Made by a program: the position numbers and the translations under genes. A stretch of 34,650 nucleotides of DNA. Source: a virus. Below the pieces are notes generated by a model. It saw nothing but the letters and a program-made list of their open reading frames with translations, made no database searches and was not told the DNA's origin. Positions 7,026 to 13,993 of this stretch are shown piece by piece (the first letter of the stretch is position 1; each line of letters starts with the position of its first letter). The stretch lies in the IMG/VR virus record IMGVR_UViG_3300009538_000081, positions 1 through 34,650 of that record, one strand, 5' to 3'.

Positions 7026-7339
7026 TTACAAACATTATAATTTTAATTTCAATTCTTTTAGCCGGATACGGATTATTTTGGTTGGGTTGGGAAGAACACA
7101 AAGCGAGAACAAAATGGGTTGAGGGAGTCGAGAAACGAGCGTTAGAGATTTTACGTAATCAGGAAGTCGAGAGAGAAAGATTCGTGATCTTTCCATTCTA
7201 TTTTCCTCTATTACCACGGAGCCAACAGTTAAATCTTGTAGAGAAATGGCGGGAAATGGAGGAGAGGGAAGAAAATAGGTACGAAACAATCATCAATAAA
7301 ATAAACAAATCAAATGTCCGAAGAAAAACCAAGATGTAG
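7022..7339 (+). CDS. Small membrane-anchored protein
   Basis: This 105-residue protein has one N-terminal hydrophobic helix (residues about 4-22) ending at a Trp-rich boundary, then a charged helical region that includes EEREENRYE. It should sit in the inner membrane with its bulk in the cytoplasm. It starts within the last codons of terL (ATGA overlap), so it is translated with it. An amphipathic segment with FVIFPFYFPLLP (about 54-65) interrupts the charged part and might contact the membrane. Function unknown. Confidence 0.6.
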   Translation: MITNIIILISILLAGYGLFWLGWEEHKARTKWVEGVEKRALEILRNQEVERERFVIFPFYFPLLPRSQQLNLVEKWREMEEREENRYETIINKINKSNVRRKTKM

Positions 7340-7415
7340 TTGCGGCCGCACGAAGATCTACCGGGACGGCCTTTGCAAGAAATGCTATACCATTAAAAAG
7401 AAATCAAACAAATGA
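7314..7415 (+). CDS. 33-residue zinc-knuckle microprotein
   Basis: A very short ORF encodes a peptide with CSCGR near residue 8 and CKKCY near residue 21, four Cys in a CxC...CxxC layout that could bind one zinc ion. It overlaps the end of the upstream gene and its stop overlaps the next start by four bases (ATGA), so both ends fit the operon's coupling style, which supports it as a real gene despite its length. Similar tiny zinc proteins occur in phage genomes near packaging genes; function is not known. Confidence 0.55.
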   Translation: MSEEKPRCSCGRTKIYRDGLCKKCYTIKKKSNK

Positions 7416-7579
7416 CGAAAGCAGAAGAACGAGTGCTTTGGGAAATAGCAGAAAAATGCGCCGGTGTAGCTCCGGGTGAGAAAAGGGGACGATGGACGCA
7501 CGAGGATAGAGTGGTAGTTATTTATTCGGTGCTTTGTTCGCTTATTCGGCTTAATAATAAAAAGGAAACAAACAAATGA
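7412..7579 (+). CDS. 55-residue hypothetical protein
   Basis: A short ORF beginning MTKAEERVLWEIAEKC and ending with a basic tail KKETNK is joined by ATGA overlaps to the genes on both sides. It contains RWTHEDRVVVIYSVL, likely a helix with a hydrophobic face. Two Cys (residues 16 and 42) do not form an evident metal site. Tight coupling on both sides is the main support. Not recognised. Confidence 0.5.
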   Translation: MTKAEERVLWEIAEKCAGVAPGEKRGRWTHEDRVVVIYSVLCSLIRLNNKKETNK

Positions 7580-7812
7580 TTATATTTTATTGTCCAAAAT
7601 GCGGTGGCACTCGTTGGAAAACTGAAGAGAAAGAAAAACTTTGGCAATGCCGGAAGTGCGGTTTTGTTGGGTCCGGGGTGGTCGACCCGCCCAAAATTGT
7701 GAAAGCCATTAAAGAGGCGAATGAAAAGATTGATAAAGCAGAACAGAAAGCGCGATTAAGTTGGTGGAAGAGGCTATTGAGTTTTATTCTTCATTTTTTC
7801 AAACATGATTAA
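7576..7812 (+). CDS. Small zinc-ribbon protein with amphipathic C-terminus
   Basis: The 78-residue protein starts with a zinc ribbon: CPKCGG (residues 6-11) and CRKCG (25-29), a spacing of two CxxC knuckles used by nucleic-acid-binding ribbons. The rest is a charged helix (VKAIKEANEKIDKAEQKA) and a hydrophobic end WWKRLLSFILHFF that could associate with membrane or a partner protein. It is coupled to both neighbours by short overlaps. The role is unknown; binding of RNA, DNA or a structural protein are all possible. Confidence 0.6.
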   Translation: MIIFYCPKCGGTRWKTEEKEKLWQCRKCGFVGSGVVDPPKIVKAIKEANEKIDKAEQKARLSWWKRLLSFILHFFKHD

Positions 7813-8002
7813 AAAATACCAAATGGTCTGCAAGCACTGCGGCGCCCTTCTTTTCAAGACTGACGAGGTGATTCTTTCGATACTTACTTTTGAGATGAAA
7901 TGTCCCAATCCCAAATGTCCCAGAAAGATTATTCAATCCAGAGAGGATATGGCAATGAAGTTATTAGAGGAAAAGGTAGTGGGGTTAGAGGCGAGGGCTT
8001 GA
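7805..8002 (+). CDS. Com-like zinc-finger protein
   Basis: This 65-residue protein has CKHCGALLFKTDE and CPNPKCPRKII, two paired Cys knuckles in the same order and wording as the phage Mu Com family (CxxCxxLLFK...CPxCxxxI). Com of Mu is an RNA-binding protein that activates translation of the mom DNA-modification gene by melting a hairpin over its start. Here no mom gene is adjacent, but the next gene downstream, the portal gene, starts immediately after a very strong hairpin. A similar RNA role is possible but inferred. The C-terminal extension (about 25 residues) is helical. Its stop codon lies inside the -35 box of the promoter at 7999. Confidence 0.6.
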   Translation: MIKKYQMVCKHCGALLFKTDEVILSILTFEMKCPNPKCPRKIIQSREDMAMKLLEEKVVGLEARA

Positions 8003-8027
8003 CACAGCAACTGGGGACAACTAAAAT
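7999..8027 (+). promoter_or_regulatory. Sigma-70-type promoter before the portal leader
   Basis: TTGACA (7999-8004) and TAAAAT (8022-8027) are separated by 17 bases. The -35 hexamer contains the TGA stop of the Com-like gene, the same arrangement as at the minus-strand small-RNA promoter (650-678). Transcription should start near 8034, giving a leader of about 100 bases with a GAAA-capped hairpin (CGGC-GAAA-GTCG, 8036-8047) before the terminator stem. Confidence 0.6.
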
Positions 8028-8081
8028 ATAGTAATCGGCGAAAGTCGACTTGGTAGAAGCCCACGGGCCAGCGCCATCCTT

Positions 8082-8143
8082 ACGAGGTAAAAGCTTTCTC
8101 AATTTTTTAAGTTGGGAAAGTTTTTGCCTCGTTTTTATTTTAT
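8082..8143 (+). terminator. 21-bp stem terminator/attenuator directly before the portal gene
   Basis: Bases 8082-8102 pair with 8112-8132 over 21 bp without a mismatch (four G-T wobbles), loop 8103-8111. The sequence after it, TTTTATTTTAT (8133-8143), runs into the portal ATG at 8144. This is a strong intrinsic terminator shape with a U-rich tail, and it occupies the place where a ribosome-binding site would normally be. Either the RNA from 8034 is a separate ~105-nt small RNA, or the hairpin attenuates the structural operon and must be opened or read through. Confidence 0.7.
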
Positions 8144-9904
8144 ATGGCAGAAGAAACAAAATTACAGGAGCCAAACGCAGTTCTTACAACTACCCTGGAT
8201 GTCCAAGATCCGCTTCTTTTGAAATTAAAAGCGGAAAAAGACGCCGCCATTAACCTCCAGAAGCACCGGCACGAAGCTTGGAAAGACAACTATGCTTTAT
8301 TCCGCGACATCGTTGAAATCAACGAACTGACGCAGCGCCAGGCTTTGAGTATTCCGTTGATGAAGGAAACCAAGAAAACGATTTTTTCCCAGATTGACGA
8401 ACCGCCAAGCGTTAAATTCGAATGCAAGGAAGAAGGCGTCAAAGGACGACAGAAAGATTTGTACGTCAATTCGTTATGGGACGATGATGTCGAGCGATGC
8501 AACTTTGAGGCAATCGATGTAATGCAAAAAAACAATGTTTTGCTTTACGGCCGCACTTTTGCGATGCTGAACTTTTCCAACAGCGAATTTTCAACCAGCG
8601 TACCAAATAACCTTGATATCGTTATTGATCCGAAAGTATTACCTTACGATATCGAAACGGCCAAATGGATCGTCCGACTTCATATCAATAAATCATTAAG
8701 AGAAATCCTGGCCAGCCCAAAATACGAAGAGAACGGCAAGCAACAACTCAAAGAGTATTTACAGAAGAGCCGGGGATTGATCGCTTTCAAAGATGACGCT
8801 ACCCAGCAAACTAAAGACGATATTCTTAGAACCCTGGGTATAGACAACTATGACACCATGCACGTTGCTGACATTGAAATCGAAATGAACGAACACTTCA
8901 CGCTTATTTGGGACCCGAAACAAAAGAAGTTTGTCAGGCATGTGGTTTTAGTCGGTCAGGAAAATGCGATCCTTTACAAAAAAACATTAAAAGAAACGAT
9001 TGGCGTTGAGTTCTGGCCATTCATTACGTGGGGAGATGAAATCGACAACAATGATTTTTGGAACGATGGCATAGCCGATATTGTCAGAGTGCCGAACCAA
9101 GTCGCCAACATTTACTTTTCAACTTATACCGAGAATATGGTGTTGCGGAGTTTAGGAATGTATTGGTATCTGCCGGTTCCCGGGTATAATCCCAACACTT
9201 TTACGCCAACACCTTTCGGACAATATCCGGCGCCTCTGGTGAAAAATACTGACGGGTCTTATATGACGGTCGAGCAGGTGATCAAGAAAATGGATATTCC
9301 GGAGTTGAGCCAGAATATGGTGAACATCGAGTTCTTAGTGAAGATCGTTGAGAGGGCTACGGCCGCCACCGCAATCCAAAAAGGAATTCAGGAGACTGGC
9401 CCGGTTACGGCAACCGAAGTTAAGGAGTTAGCAGCTGCCACCGCTTCAAAGATGTTAAGCATGGCTAAATACTACCGCCGGGCCTGGAAAGAATACGCGT
9501 GGAAATGGTATGCGTTGAGGGCGGCGAACGCCTCTAAAACAAAACCACTTACTCTTTCCAAGAAATCACCGGATGGCGGTTATCAAGAAACGAAACTTTA
9601 TCCATCCGATTGGATTTCCAAAAAAGGTTTTGTGCCGACCGTAACGTCAAGTTCCGAACAGGAAGCCAAACAATTAAGAGACGTTCAGAAAGTCATCATG
9701 GTTCAAAAGCAATTACCGAATAATATGGCTTTCCAAAAGATAGCGAGGAAACGTCTGATGGGCATGTTAAATCTTACGCCCGAAGAAGAGAAAGAGGTCG
9801 AGGCGGAAGAAGAAGCGAAAGCAAAAGCAGCGAGTGCTGTTGTTCCAGCTGGCGGAGTTGTTCCTCCAGCCGCCGGCGCAGCGCCGTCCGTACCAATTAA
9901 ATAA
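8144..9904 (+). CDS. Portal protein
   Basis: The portal is a ring at the capsid vertex through which DNA enters and leaves. This 586-residue protein sits two modules after terL and has portal-like features: an N-terminal helical region with charged residues (residues about 20-60), a beta-rich core with DIVIDPKVLPYDIETAKWIV (about 165-185) that matches the usual 'DPxxxPxDxxxAxW' pattern, then long helices (about 400-460, including ERATAATAIQKG) fitting the stem. The C-terminus is acidic (EEEKEVEAEEEA) and ends in an Ala/Pro/Gly-rich tail that may be disordered. Size and order are those of podovirus- or siphovirus-type portals. The start follows a terminator-like hairpin instead of a Shine-Dalgarno site. 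Confidence 0.8.
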   Translation: MAEETKLQEPNAVLTTTLDVQDPLLLKLKAEKDAAINLQKHRHEAWKDNYALFRDIVEINELTQRQALSIPLMKETKKTIFSQIDEPPSVKFECKEEGVKGRQKDLYVNSLWDDDVERCNFEAIDVMQKNNVLLYGRTFAMLNFSNSEFSTSVPNNLDIVIDPKVLPYDIETAKWIVRLHINKSLREILASPKYEENGKQQLKEYLQKSRGLIAFKDDATQQTKDDILRTLGIDNYDTMHVADIEIEMNEHFTLIWDPKQKKFVRHVVLVGQENAILYKKTLKETIGVEFWPFITWGDEIDNNDFWNDGIADIVRVPNQVANIYFSTYTENMVLRSLGMYWYLPVPGYNPNTFTPTPFGQYPAPLVKNTDGSYMTVEQVIKKMDIPELSQNMVNIEFLVKIVERATAATAIQKGIQETGPVTATEVKELAAATASKMLSMAKYYRRAWKEYAWKWYALRAANASKTKPLTLSKKSPDGGYQETKLYPSDWISKKGFVPTVTSSSEQEAKQLRDVQKVIMVQKQLPNNMAFQKIARKRLMGMLNLTPEEEKEVEAEEEAKAKAASAVVPAGGVVPPAAGAAPSVPIK

Positions 9905-9907
9905 AAT

Positions 9908-9936
9908 ACTCCTTGTCGAAGGGAGTTAATCAAAAC
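9908..9936 (+). promoter_or_regulatory. Hairpin plus weak GGTCG-like motif before 9961
   Basis: A 7-bp stem, ACTCCTT / GGGAGT with a G-T pair, surrounds GTCGA. The stretch TGTCGAAGGGAGTTAATC (9914-9931) resembles the shared intergenic motif, with TGTCG for GGTCG, two fewer bases before AAG and TTAAT for ATTAA. It ends about 24 bases before the next ATG. On the minus strand the hairpin is followed by ATTTTATTT and could also act as a terminator. Confidence 0.3.
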
Positions 9937-9960
9937 AAATTATAAAAATTAACTAAACTT

Positions 9961-10572
9961 ATGAACGATACAGAAAAAATAATCTTTTTATCAACGTCTA
10001 AGGTGCAGGCCACTTTTACGGTAAATGCAACCACAGACGTTATTACCTCGACCGCCCACGGTCTTCAGGGAGATGAATGTCTTCAATTAACAACCGCGAC
10101 CACCTTGCCGGCAGGATTATCACTACTCACGAATTATTACGTGATCAGCAGAACGGTCGACACTTTCCAGTTGGCTTTAACCCCCAGGGGAAGCGCGGTT
10201 GATATAACCGACACCGGGACTGGAACTCATACCTTTCACCTTAAAGGAAAGGCGTTTAACGTTGGAGGATTCGATAGTGTCGCATTAACATTGGACTTTA
10301 GCGGGACTCCAACGATGACCGTCAAGATTCAGGGCTCAATCCAGGATGGAGTAGATTTCAACGCGGTTCAGTCGGCCAATAACCGATGGGATTATCTCGA
10401 AGTGGTCGATTTGGAAGACGGCACGGCTATTGATGGTGATACCGGCATAGCTTGCTCGGGTTCGGCCGATCATAGGATATTAGAAGTCAACGTAACCAGA
10501 ATGGTCTGGATCAATGTCGAGGTAACCGCTTGGACGGCCGGATACTTAGGAGCAACAGTAAGGGCATCATAA
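9961..10572 (+). CDS. Virion-associated protein with FCCH-like beta domain
   Basis: The 203-residue protein is beta-rich. Residues about 18-95 carry the pattern TAHGLQGDECLQLTT...LTNYYVISRTVDTFQLALT, which matches the small beta-barrel repeat often labelled E1-FCCH-like in phage structural proteins. The second half (about 100-200) has alternating strands with FSGTPTMTVKIQGS and resembles a jelly-roll or decoration domain. It follows the portal after a leader with no Shine-Dalgarno sequence. Most likely a minor head, decoration or fibre protein; exact position in the virion cannot be read. Confidence 0.6.
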   Translation: MNDTEKIIFLSTSKVQATFTVNATTDVITSTAHGLQGDECLQLTTATTLPAGLSLLTNYYVISRTVDTFQLALTPRGSAVDITDTGTGTHTFHLKGKAFNVGGFDSVALTLDFSGTPTMTVKIQGSIQDGVDFNAVQSANNRWDYLEVVDLEDGTAIDGDTGIACSGSADHRILEVNVTRMVWINVEVTAWTAGYLGATVRAS

Positions 10573-10576
10573 AAAC

Positions 10577-11506
10577 ATGGCAAGACGATCCGAAGAAAAA
10601 AAACCGACCAATGTCGCGATAAAAAAAGAAAGAAAGAAAATTTCTGATTCTATAAGTATAGATAAACAAAATCGGGCATCGCTTCTGAAAGAGATAAAAG
10701 ACTACGAGCCGACTGTTAAAGGACAACGGAAAATTTTGGCTGCCACCAATGCCGAGATACAGGACTCGTTAAGGGTTCTCGGGCAGATGAAAGTCAAGAT
10801 TGATCAATTAGATAAAGAGATTTCGGATAAAACTCATCAGGCAGACATAATAACGGGCAGACTTAAAAAAGTCGAAGCAGTATCCAATGGAATGATCGAG
10901 GACGCCAAAAAAGAGATAGAGCGGATTAAGCAAGAGAATGCCGGGGAGATTGATAAATTGACTTCGGAGGTTAATGCTCTTACCGAGAAGATTAGGATTT
11001 TGACTTCCAATAAAGAGGAACTTGAAAAAGGCCTTAGCGCTCTTGAAATAACCATCAGCAATGCCCGGAATAATTTGGCAGTCTTAGAAAAACAAATCCA
11101 AGAAAAGAAAGAGGAACTTGAAAAACTTAATCTCGAGGGCATTGAAACGGCCAAAAAGACGTTGTCCGATTTGGGCCAGAATATAACCGATTTAAAGGGA
11201 AGGAAAAACGAGATGGAACAGAATCTCGCCGAGATAGAGGTAAATATAAGGGAAGAGGGAAAAAAGTTAGAGGCAATACGGGCCACCGCAAAAGCAACGA
11301 GTGATGGTCTTAATAAGAAGGAGGAAGCCCTAAAAGCAACGAGTGATGGTCTTAATAAGAAGGAGGAAGCCCTAAAAGCAACGAGTGATGGTCTTAATAA
11401 GAAGGAGGAAGATTTGGCGGCGAAGGAAAAAAAGATTTTGACTTTGGGTAATACTTTACAGAAACATTTGGATAAGCAAAATATACCAATTAAAGTTTTT
11501 GAATAA
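10577..11506 (+). CDS. Long coiled-coil protein with internal tandem repeats
   Basis: This 309-residue protein is almost entirely charged alpha-helix with heptad spacing from about residue 30 to 300, so it should form an extended rod, probably a dimer or trimer. It has no membrane segment, signal peptide or Cys. Residues 239-280 contain three 14-residue copies of KATSDGLNKKEEAL, the last with EDL in place of EAL; the DNA is near-identical. It lies between beta-rich virion genes and begins four bases after the previous stop, so a fibre shaft, tail-rod or internal scaffold role is reasonable but unproven. Confidence 0.65.
   Translation: MARRSEEKKPTNVAIKKERKKISDSISIDKQNRASLLKEIKDYEPTVKGQRKILAATNAEIQDSLRVLGQMKVKIDQLDKEISDKTHQADIITGRLKKVEAVSNGMIEDAKKEIERIKQENAGEIDKLTSEVNALTEKIRILTSNKEELEKGLSALEITISNARNNLAVLEKQIQEKKEELEKLNLEGIETAKKTLSDLGQNITDLKGRKNEMEQNLAEIEVNIREEGKKLEAIRATAKATSDGLNKKEEALKATSDGLNKKEEALKATSDGLNKKEEDLAAKEKKILTLGNTLQKHLDKQNIPIKVFE
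11291..11416 (+). repeat. Three tandem 42-bp units in the coiled-coil gene
   Basis: Units 11291-11332 and 11333-11374 are identical; the third, 11375-11416, matches except for its last two codons. The period (14 residues, two heptads) lengthens the coiled coil without breaking its register. Like the repeat at 1047-1136 it is a three-copy, in-frame, nearly perfect array. Confidence 0.95.
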
Positions 11507-11507
11507 C

Positions 11508-11780
11508 ATGGCAAGAAGAACAGTTTCACCATCGGCTCAAGCCATCGATAACGACGTATTCTTTGTAGAGGGAGAAATCCCGGTAGGAGCGATCAATGGC
11601 GTGAACAAGACTTTTACCCTGGCCTATAATCCTAATCCAGACAGTTCTTTGGAGGTATTTGTCAATGGACAAAAACAAAAATTGACGCTGGATTATTCGT
11701 TATCTGGAGATACCTTAACAATGGTCTATGCTTGGGAGGCCGGGACAATAATCGAAATTAATTATCATCGAAAACCATGA
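11508..11780 (+). CDS. Small beta-rich virion protein
   Basis: The 90-residue protein contains EIPVGAINGVNKTFTLAYNP, LEVFVNGQKQKLTLDYSLSG and INYHRKP, a beta-sandwich pattern (GxxNGVNxTFTL...VFVNGxxQ...DYxxSG) that occurs in many phage fibre, tail and baseplate proteins. It is probably a virion component or receptor-module protein. The ATG at 11508 is used rather than a TTG at 11499, giving MARRTVSP, which parallels the MARRSEEK start of the upstream gene. Its stop overlaps the next start (ATGA). Confidence 0.6.
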   Translation: MARRTVSPSAQAIDNDVFFVEGEIPVGAINGVNKTFTLAYNPNPDSSLEVFVNGQKQKLTLDYSLSGDTLTMVYAWEAGTIIEINYHRKP

Positions 11781-13084
11781 TGAAAAAGCAAACAATTATT
11801 TTAATATCGGTACTTATCAGTCTTTCGTTGCCATTATTTGCGTCGGCCGTTGTTACCGCACCCTCTCAAGGAGGCACGGGCACCTCGACCGTTCCAATGG
11901 CCGGTCAACTTTTAATAGGTACAACTGGAAATGTTTATAAGCCAAATTCTCTGACGGCCGGGACCAACATCACGATTTCAACCTCATCTGGTGCGGTTGT
12001 CATCTCTACCGTTAGTTCTCCAACCTTTGACAACGTAAGCACGAATTATTTGACGGTCAATACGAGCATAATCGGCGGGAATATAAATCTGGGCAACAAC
12101 AATCTCTTAGACGCCAATTTAGTGAAAGCCAATTACTTCTGGGCGACCTCGACTTCGCAATCATCTACTTTTGCCGGGGGATTTGTTTCGCAAGCATCAT
12201 CAACTGTTGTCGGTTATATCACCGCCACGGGAGGATTTAACGGCAATGCCTCAAGTTCAAATGATTTAATTTGCACCGATTGCATAAACGCCACCGAGAT
12301 AGAAGACATTTATTTTTTGACGGTAGGCGATATTGTTACGGGTTCGTCCACCTTTACTGGAACTCTTGATGTAATCGCCACCACCACTTCAGGAATGCTC
12401 AATGTGGGTTCGGGCAAGTTATACATGAACGGAAACGGCAAAATTGGCATTTCAACTTCAACGCCTCGCTACACACTTGATGTCTGGGGCGACCTGGCTG
12501 TTGGCACGACAACTTCACCTATCTTTTATGCTGATGTCGGGAAAACTGGCAATGCTCCTCAAATTATTATCGGGGCGGATATATCAGTCGGCTCAATCCA
12601 GGTAGCCTCATCTTCCGGTGCGATTACCCTTGTTGATATGAGTGTTGATGGCGGAGCTTCGGCTGGCACCGAGGAAAGTTATTCATTTCAAATAGATAGC
12701 AATCAAATTTTAAGTATTTATTCGGAATCAGATGGCGTGGGTGGAATACAAAATAAGAGGGTGGGCATCAATACGACAACTACCCCTCGCTATATGCTTG
12801 ATGTTCGAGGAAGAGCGTCATTCGGAACAACAACTAACGATTCAATACCTTTGCTTTTTGTCAGTTCTTTCACCACCAATGTTCAAATCGCTACTACTAC
12901 AGGGACAGCTACATTTAACGTGAATAGCAAAACTGGGACTTCAACTACGGCTAATGTATCTGATGCGTCTGGTTTTGGAGGAGCAAATGTTCTTCAGGCA
13001 CCAAATGGCAAATGTTATAGTCAGACCTGCAATGGTATAGACGCAAGCGGGTGCGGGTGGGCCACCACTACGTGCCCGAAATAA
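11777..13084 (+). CDS. Secreted Ser/Thr-rich fibre-like protein of Parcubacteria type
   Basis: The 435-residue protein starts with a classical signal peptide: basic MMKK, a hydrophobic core ISVLISLSLPLF and a probable cleavage after ASA (about residue 24). The mature part is rich in Ser, Thr and Gly and repeats the text STSTPRYTLDVWG (about 227) and TTTTPRYMLDVRG (about 335), a pattern frequent in surface and fibre-like proteins of Parcubacteria. The C-terminus has six Cys within about 25 residues (CYSQTCNGIDASGCGW...C), probably disulfide-bonded. A signal peptide is unusual for a phage tail fibre. It may be displayed on the host surface, or be a host-derived gene carried as cargo. It is coupled to the upstream gene by overlap. 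Confidence 0.65.
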   Translation: MMKKQTIILISVLISLSLPLFASAVVTAPSQGGTGTSTVPMAGQLLIGTTGNVYKPNSLTAGTNITISTSSGAVVISTVSSPTFDNVSTNYLTVNTSIIGGNINLGNNNLLDANLVKANYFWATSTSQSSTFAGGFVSQASSTVVGYITATGGFNGNASSSNDLICTDCINATEIEDIYFLTVGDIVTGSSTFTGTLDVIATTTSGMLNVGSGKLYMNGNGKIGISTSTPRYTLDVWGDLAVGTTTSPIFYADVGKTGNAPQIIIGADISVGSIQVASSSGAITLVDMSVDGGASAGTEESYSFQIDSNQILSIYSESDGVGGIQNKRVGINTTTTPRYMLDVRGRASFGTTTNDSIPLLFVSSFTTNVQIATTTGTATFNVNSKTGTSTTANVSDASGFGGANVLQAPNGKCYSQTCNGIDASGCGWATTTCPK

Positions 13085-13087
13085 AAT

Positions 13088-13978
13088 ATGCCAACACCAA
13101 TCTTACAAACATACATAAACGAAATAAACCCGTTTTCTTTATTCAGGTCATTGCCGGTCGAGGAAAAATCGGCCTTACTTGATGGTCTAAAACGAGGGGA
13201 AATAGAGGCACGGAATAAAATTATTGAAACACATTTGAGAATGGTGATCTACATCGCCAAAAAGTTCATTGTTGTTAATAAGAGCGAAGATTTCCTGATG
13301 GATATTGTTCAGGAAGGCAATCTGGCTCTTTGTAGGAAGGTCAATGATAAATTGCCAGATAAATTGGTAGAAGGAAAAGGAGATATAACTAATTATTTGG
13401 GGGCAGTTGTTGATGGCGAAATGAAGAGGGCTATTGCTGAAAAATTGAGATTGATACCGATAAGCAAAACTATTTATTGGGAAAAGGTCAAATTGGTTAA
13501 AACGCAGGAATTGTTTTTCGCCGAAAACGGCCGGGAGGCTTCTTTTGACGAGTTGGCTAAAAGTCTTCATATGAGTGCCCGAAAGATACAGGCATTGATT
13601 AAAGTGGATAGTGGCAATATCACTTCTTTAAACGTGATGGTTGAAGGGATTGAGGGAGACGAAATATCTCTTTACGCCATTGTTGAAGATAAAACAATGC
13701 CCTTTTTGGAATTAATTGAAAAAAAGATACTTAGAGCGAGGTTGAATTATCTCATTGAAAACAAATTGCCTATTCGCCAACGCCAGATAATACAGATGTT
13801 TTACTTTGAAGAGAAAACCATACCCGAAATAGCCAACGAGCTTAACTTATCCAAAAGCTCCGTTTCTACTTGGAAAGTTGAGGGGTTAATCATATTGAGG
13901 AAAATAATGAAGAATAACGTTTTAATGTGGAGATCTTCCGATAACAAAAATTGTGCAGATCTTCCGATAACAAAATAA
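13088..13978 (+). CDS. Phage-encoded sigma-70 family factor
   Basis: This 296-residue protein has the order of a primary-type sigma factor. Region 1.2/2 is seen as ARNKIIETHLRMVIYIAKKF (41-60) followed by DFLMDIVQEGNLALC (68-82), the core-binding helices. A 2.3/2.4-like segment is at 100-125. A region 3-like helix-turn-helix is in EASFDELAKSLHMSARKIQAL (150-170). Region 4.2, for -35 recognition, is IRQRQIIQMFYFEEKTIPEI...SKSSVSTWK (229-263). It should direct RNA polymerase to a distinct promoter set. It lies within the virion gene run, consistent with late-gene control, and could recognise the GGTCG motif found before virion genes. An alternative is a host-derived sigma factor changing host expression. 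The last ten residues derive from a small duplication. Confidence 0.8.
   Translation: MPTPILQTYINEINPFSLFRSLPVEEKSALLDGLKRGEIEARNKIIETHLRMVIYIAKKFIVVNKSEDFLMDIVQEGNLALCRKVNDKLPDKLVEGKGDITNYLGAVVDGEMKRAIAEKLRLIPISKTIYWEKVKLVKTQELFFAENGREASFDELAKSLHMSARKIQALIKVDSGNITSLNVMVEGIEGDEISLYAIVEDKTMPFLELIEKKILRARLNYLIENKLPIRQRQIIQMFYFEEKTIPEIANELNLSKSSVSTWKVEGLIILRKIMKNNVLMWRSSDNKNCADLPITK
13931..13975 (+). repeat. 19-bp direct repeat at the 3' end of the sigma gene
   Basis: AGATCTTCCGATAACAAAA occurs at 13931-13949 and 13957-13975, period 26. Because 26 is not a multiple of three, the second copy is read in another frame and ends at TAA. Without the insertion the frame would run to a TAA at 14002-14004, overlapping the next gene start at 13994 by 11 bases, a normal overlap size here. 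The sigma C-terminus was therefore probably changed by a recent duplication. Confidence 0.85.
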
Positions 13979-13993
13979 GAGAAGCGATGCATT

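Noticed and set aside
8050-8253. 67-residue plus-strand ORF across the portal leader
   Set aside because: It runs through the terminator hairpin and overlaps the portal gene in another frame; composition does not resemble a real protein.
9908-9926. Minus-strand intrinsic terminator after the portal gene
   Set aside because: The hairpin followed by ATTTTATTT on the minus strand is terminator-like, but no minus-strand gene or promoter is near, so it was not called as such.
10837-11532. 231-residue minus-strand ORF opposite the coiled-coil gene
   Set aside because: It is produced by the codon bias of the charged coiled coil (AAG/GAG reversed to Ser/Leu/Phe codons) and has no promoter or leader.
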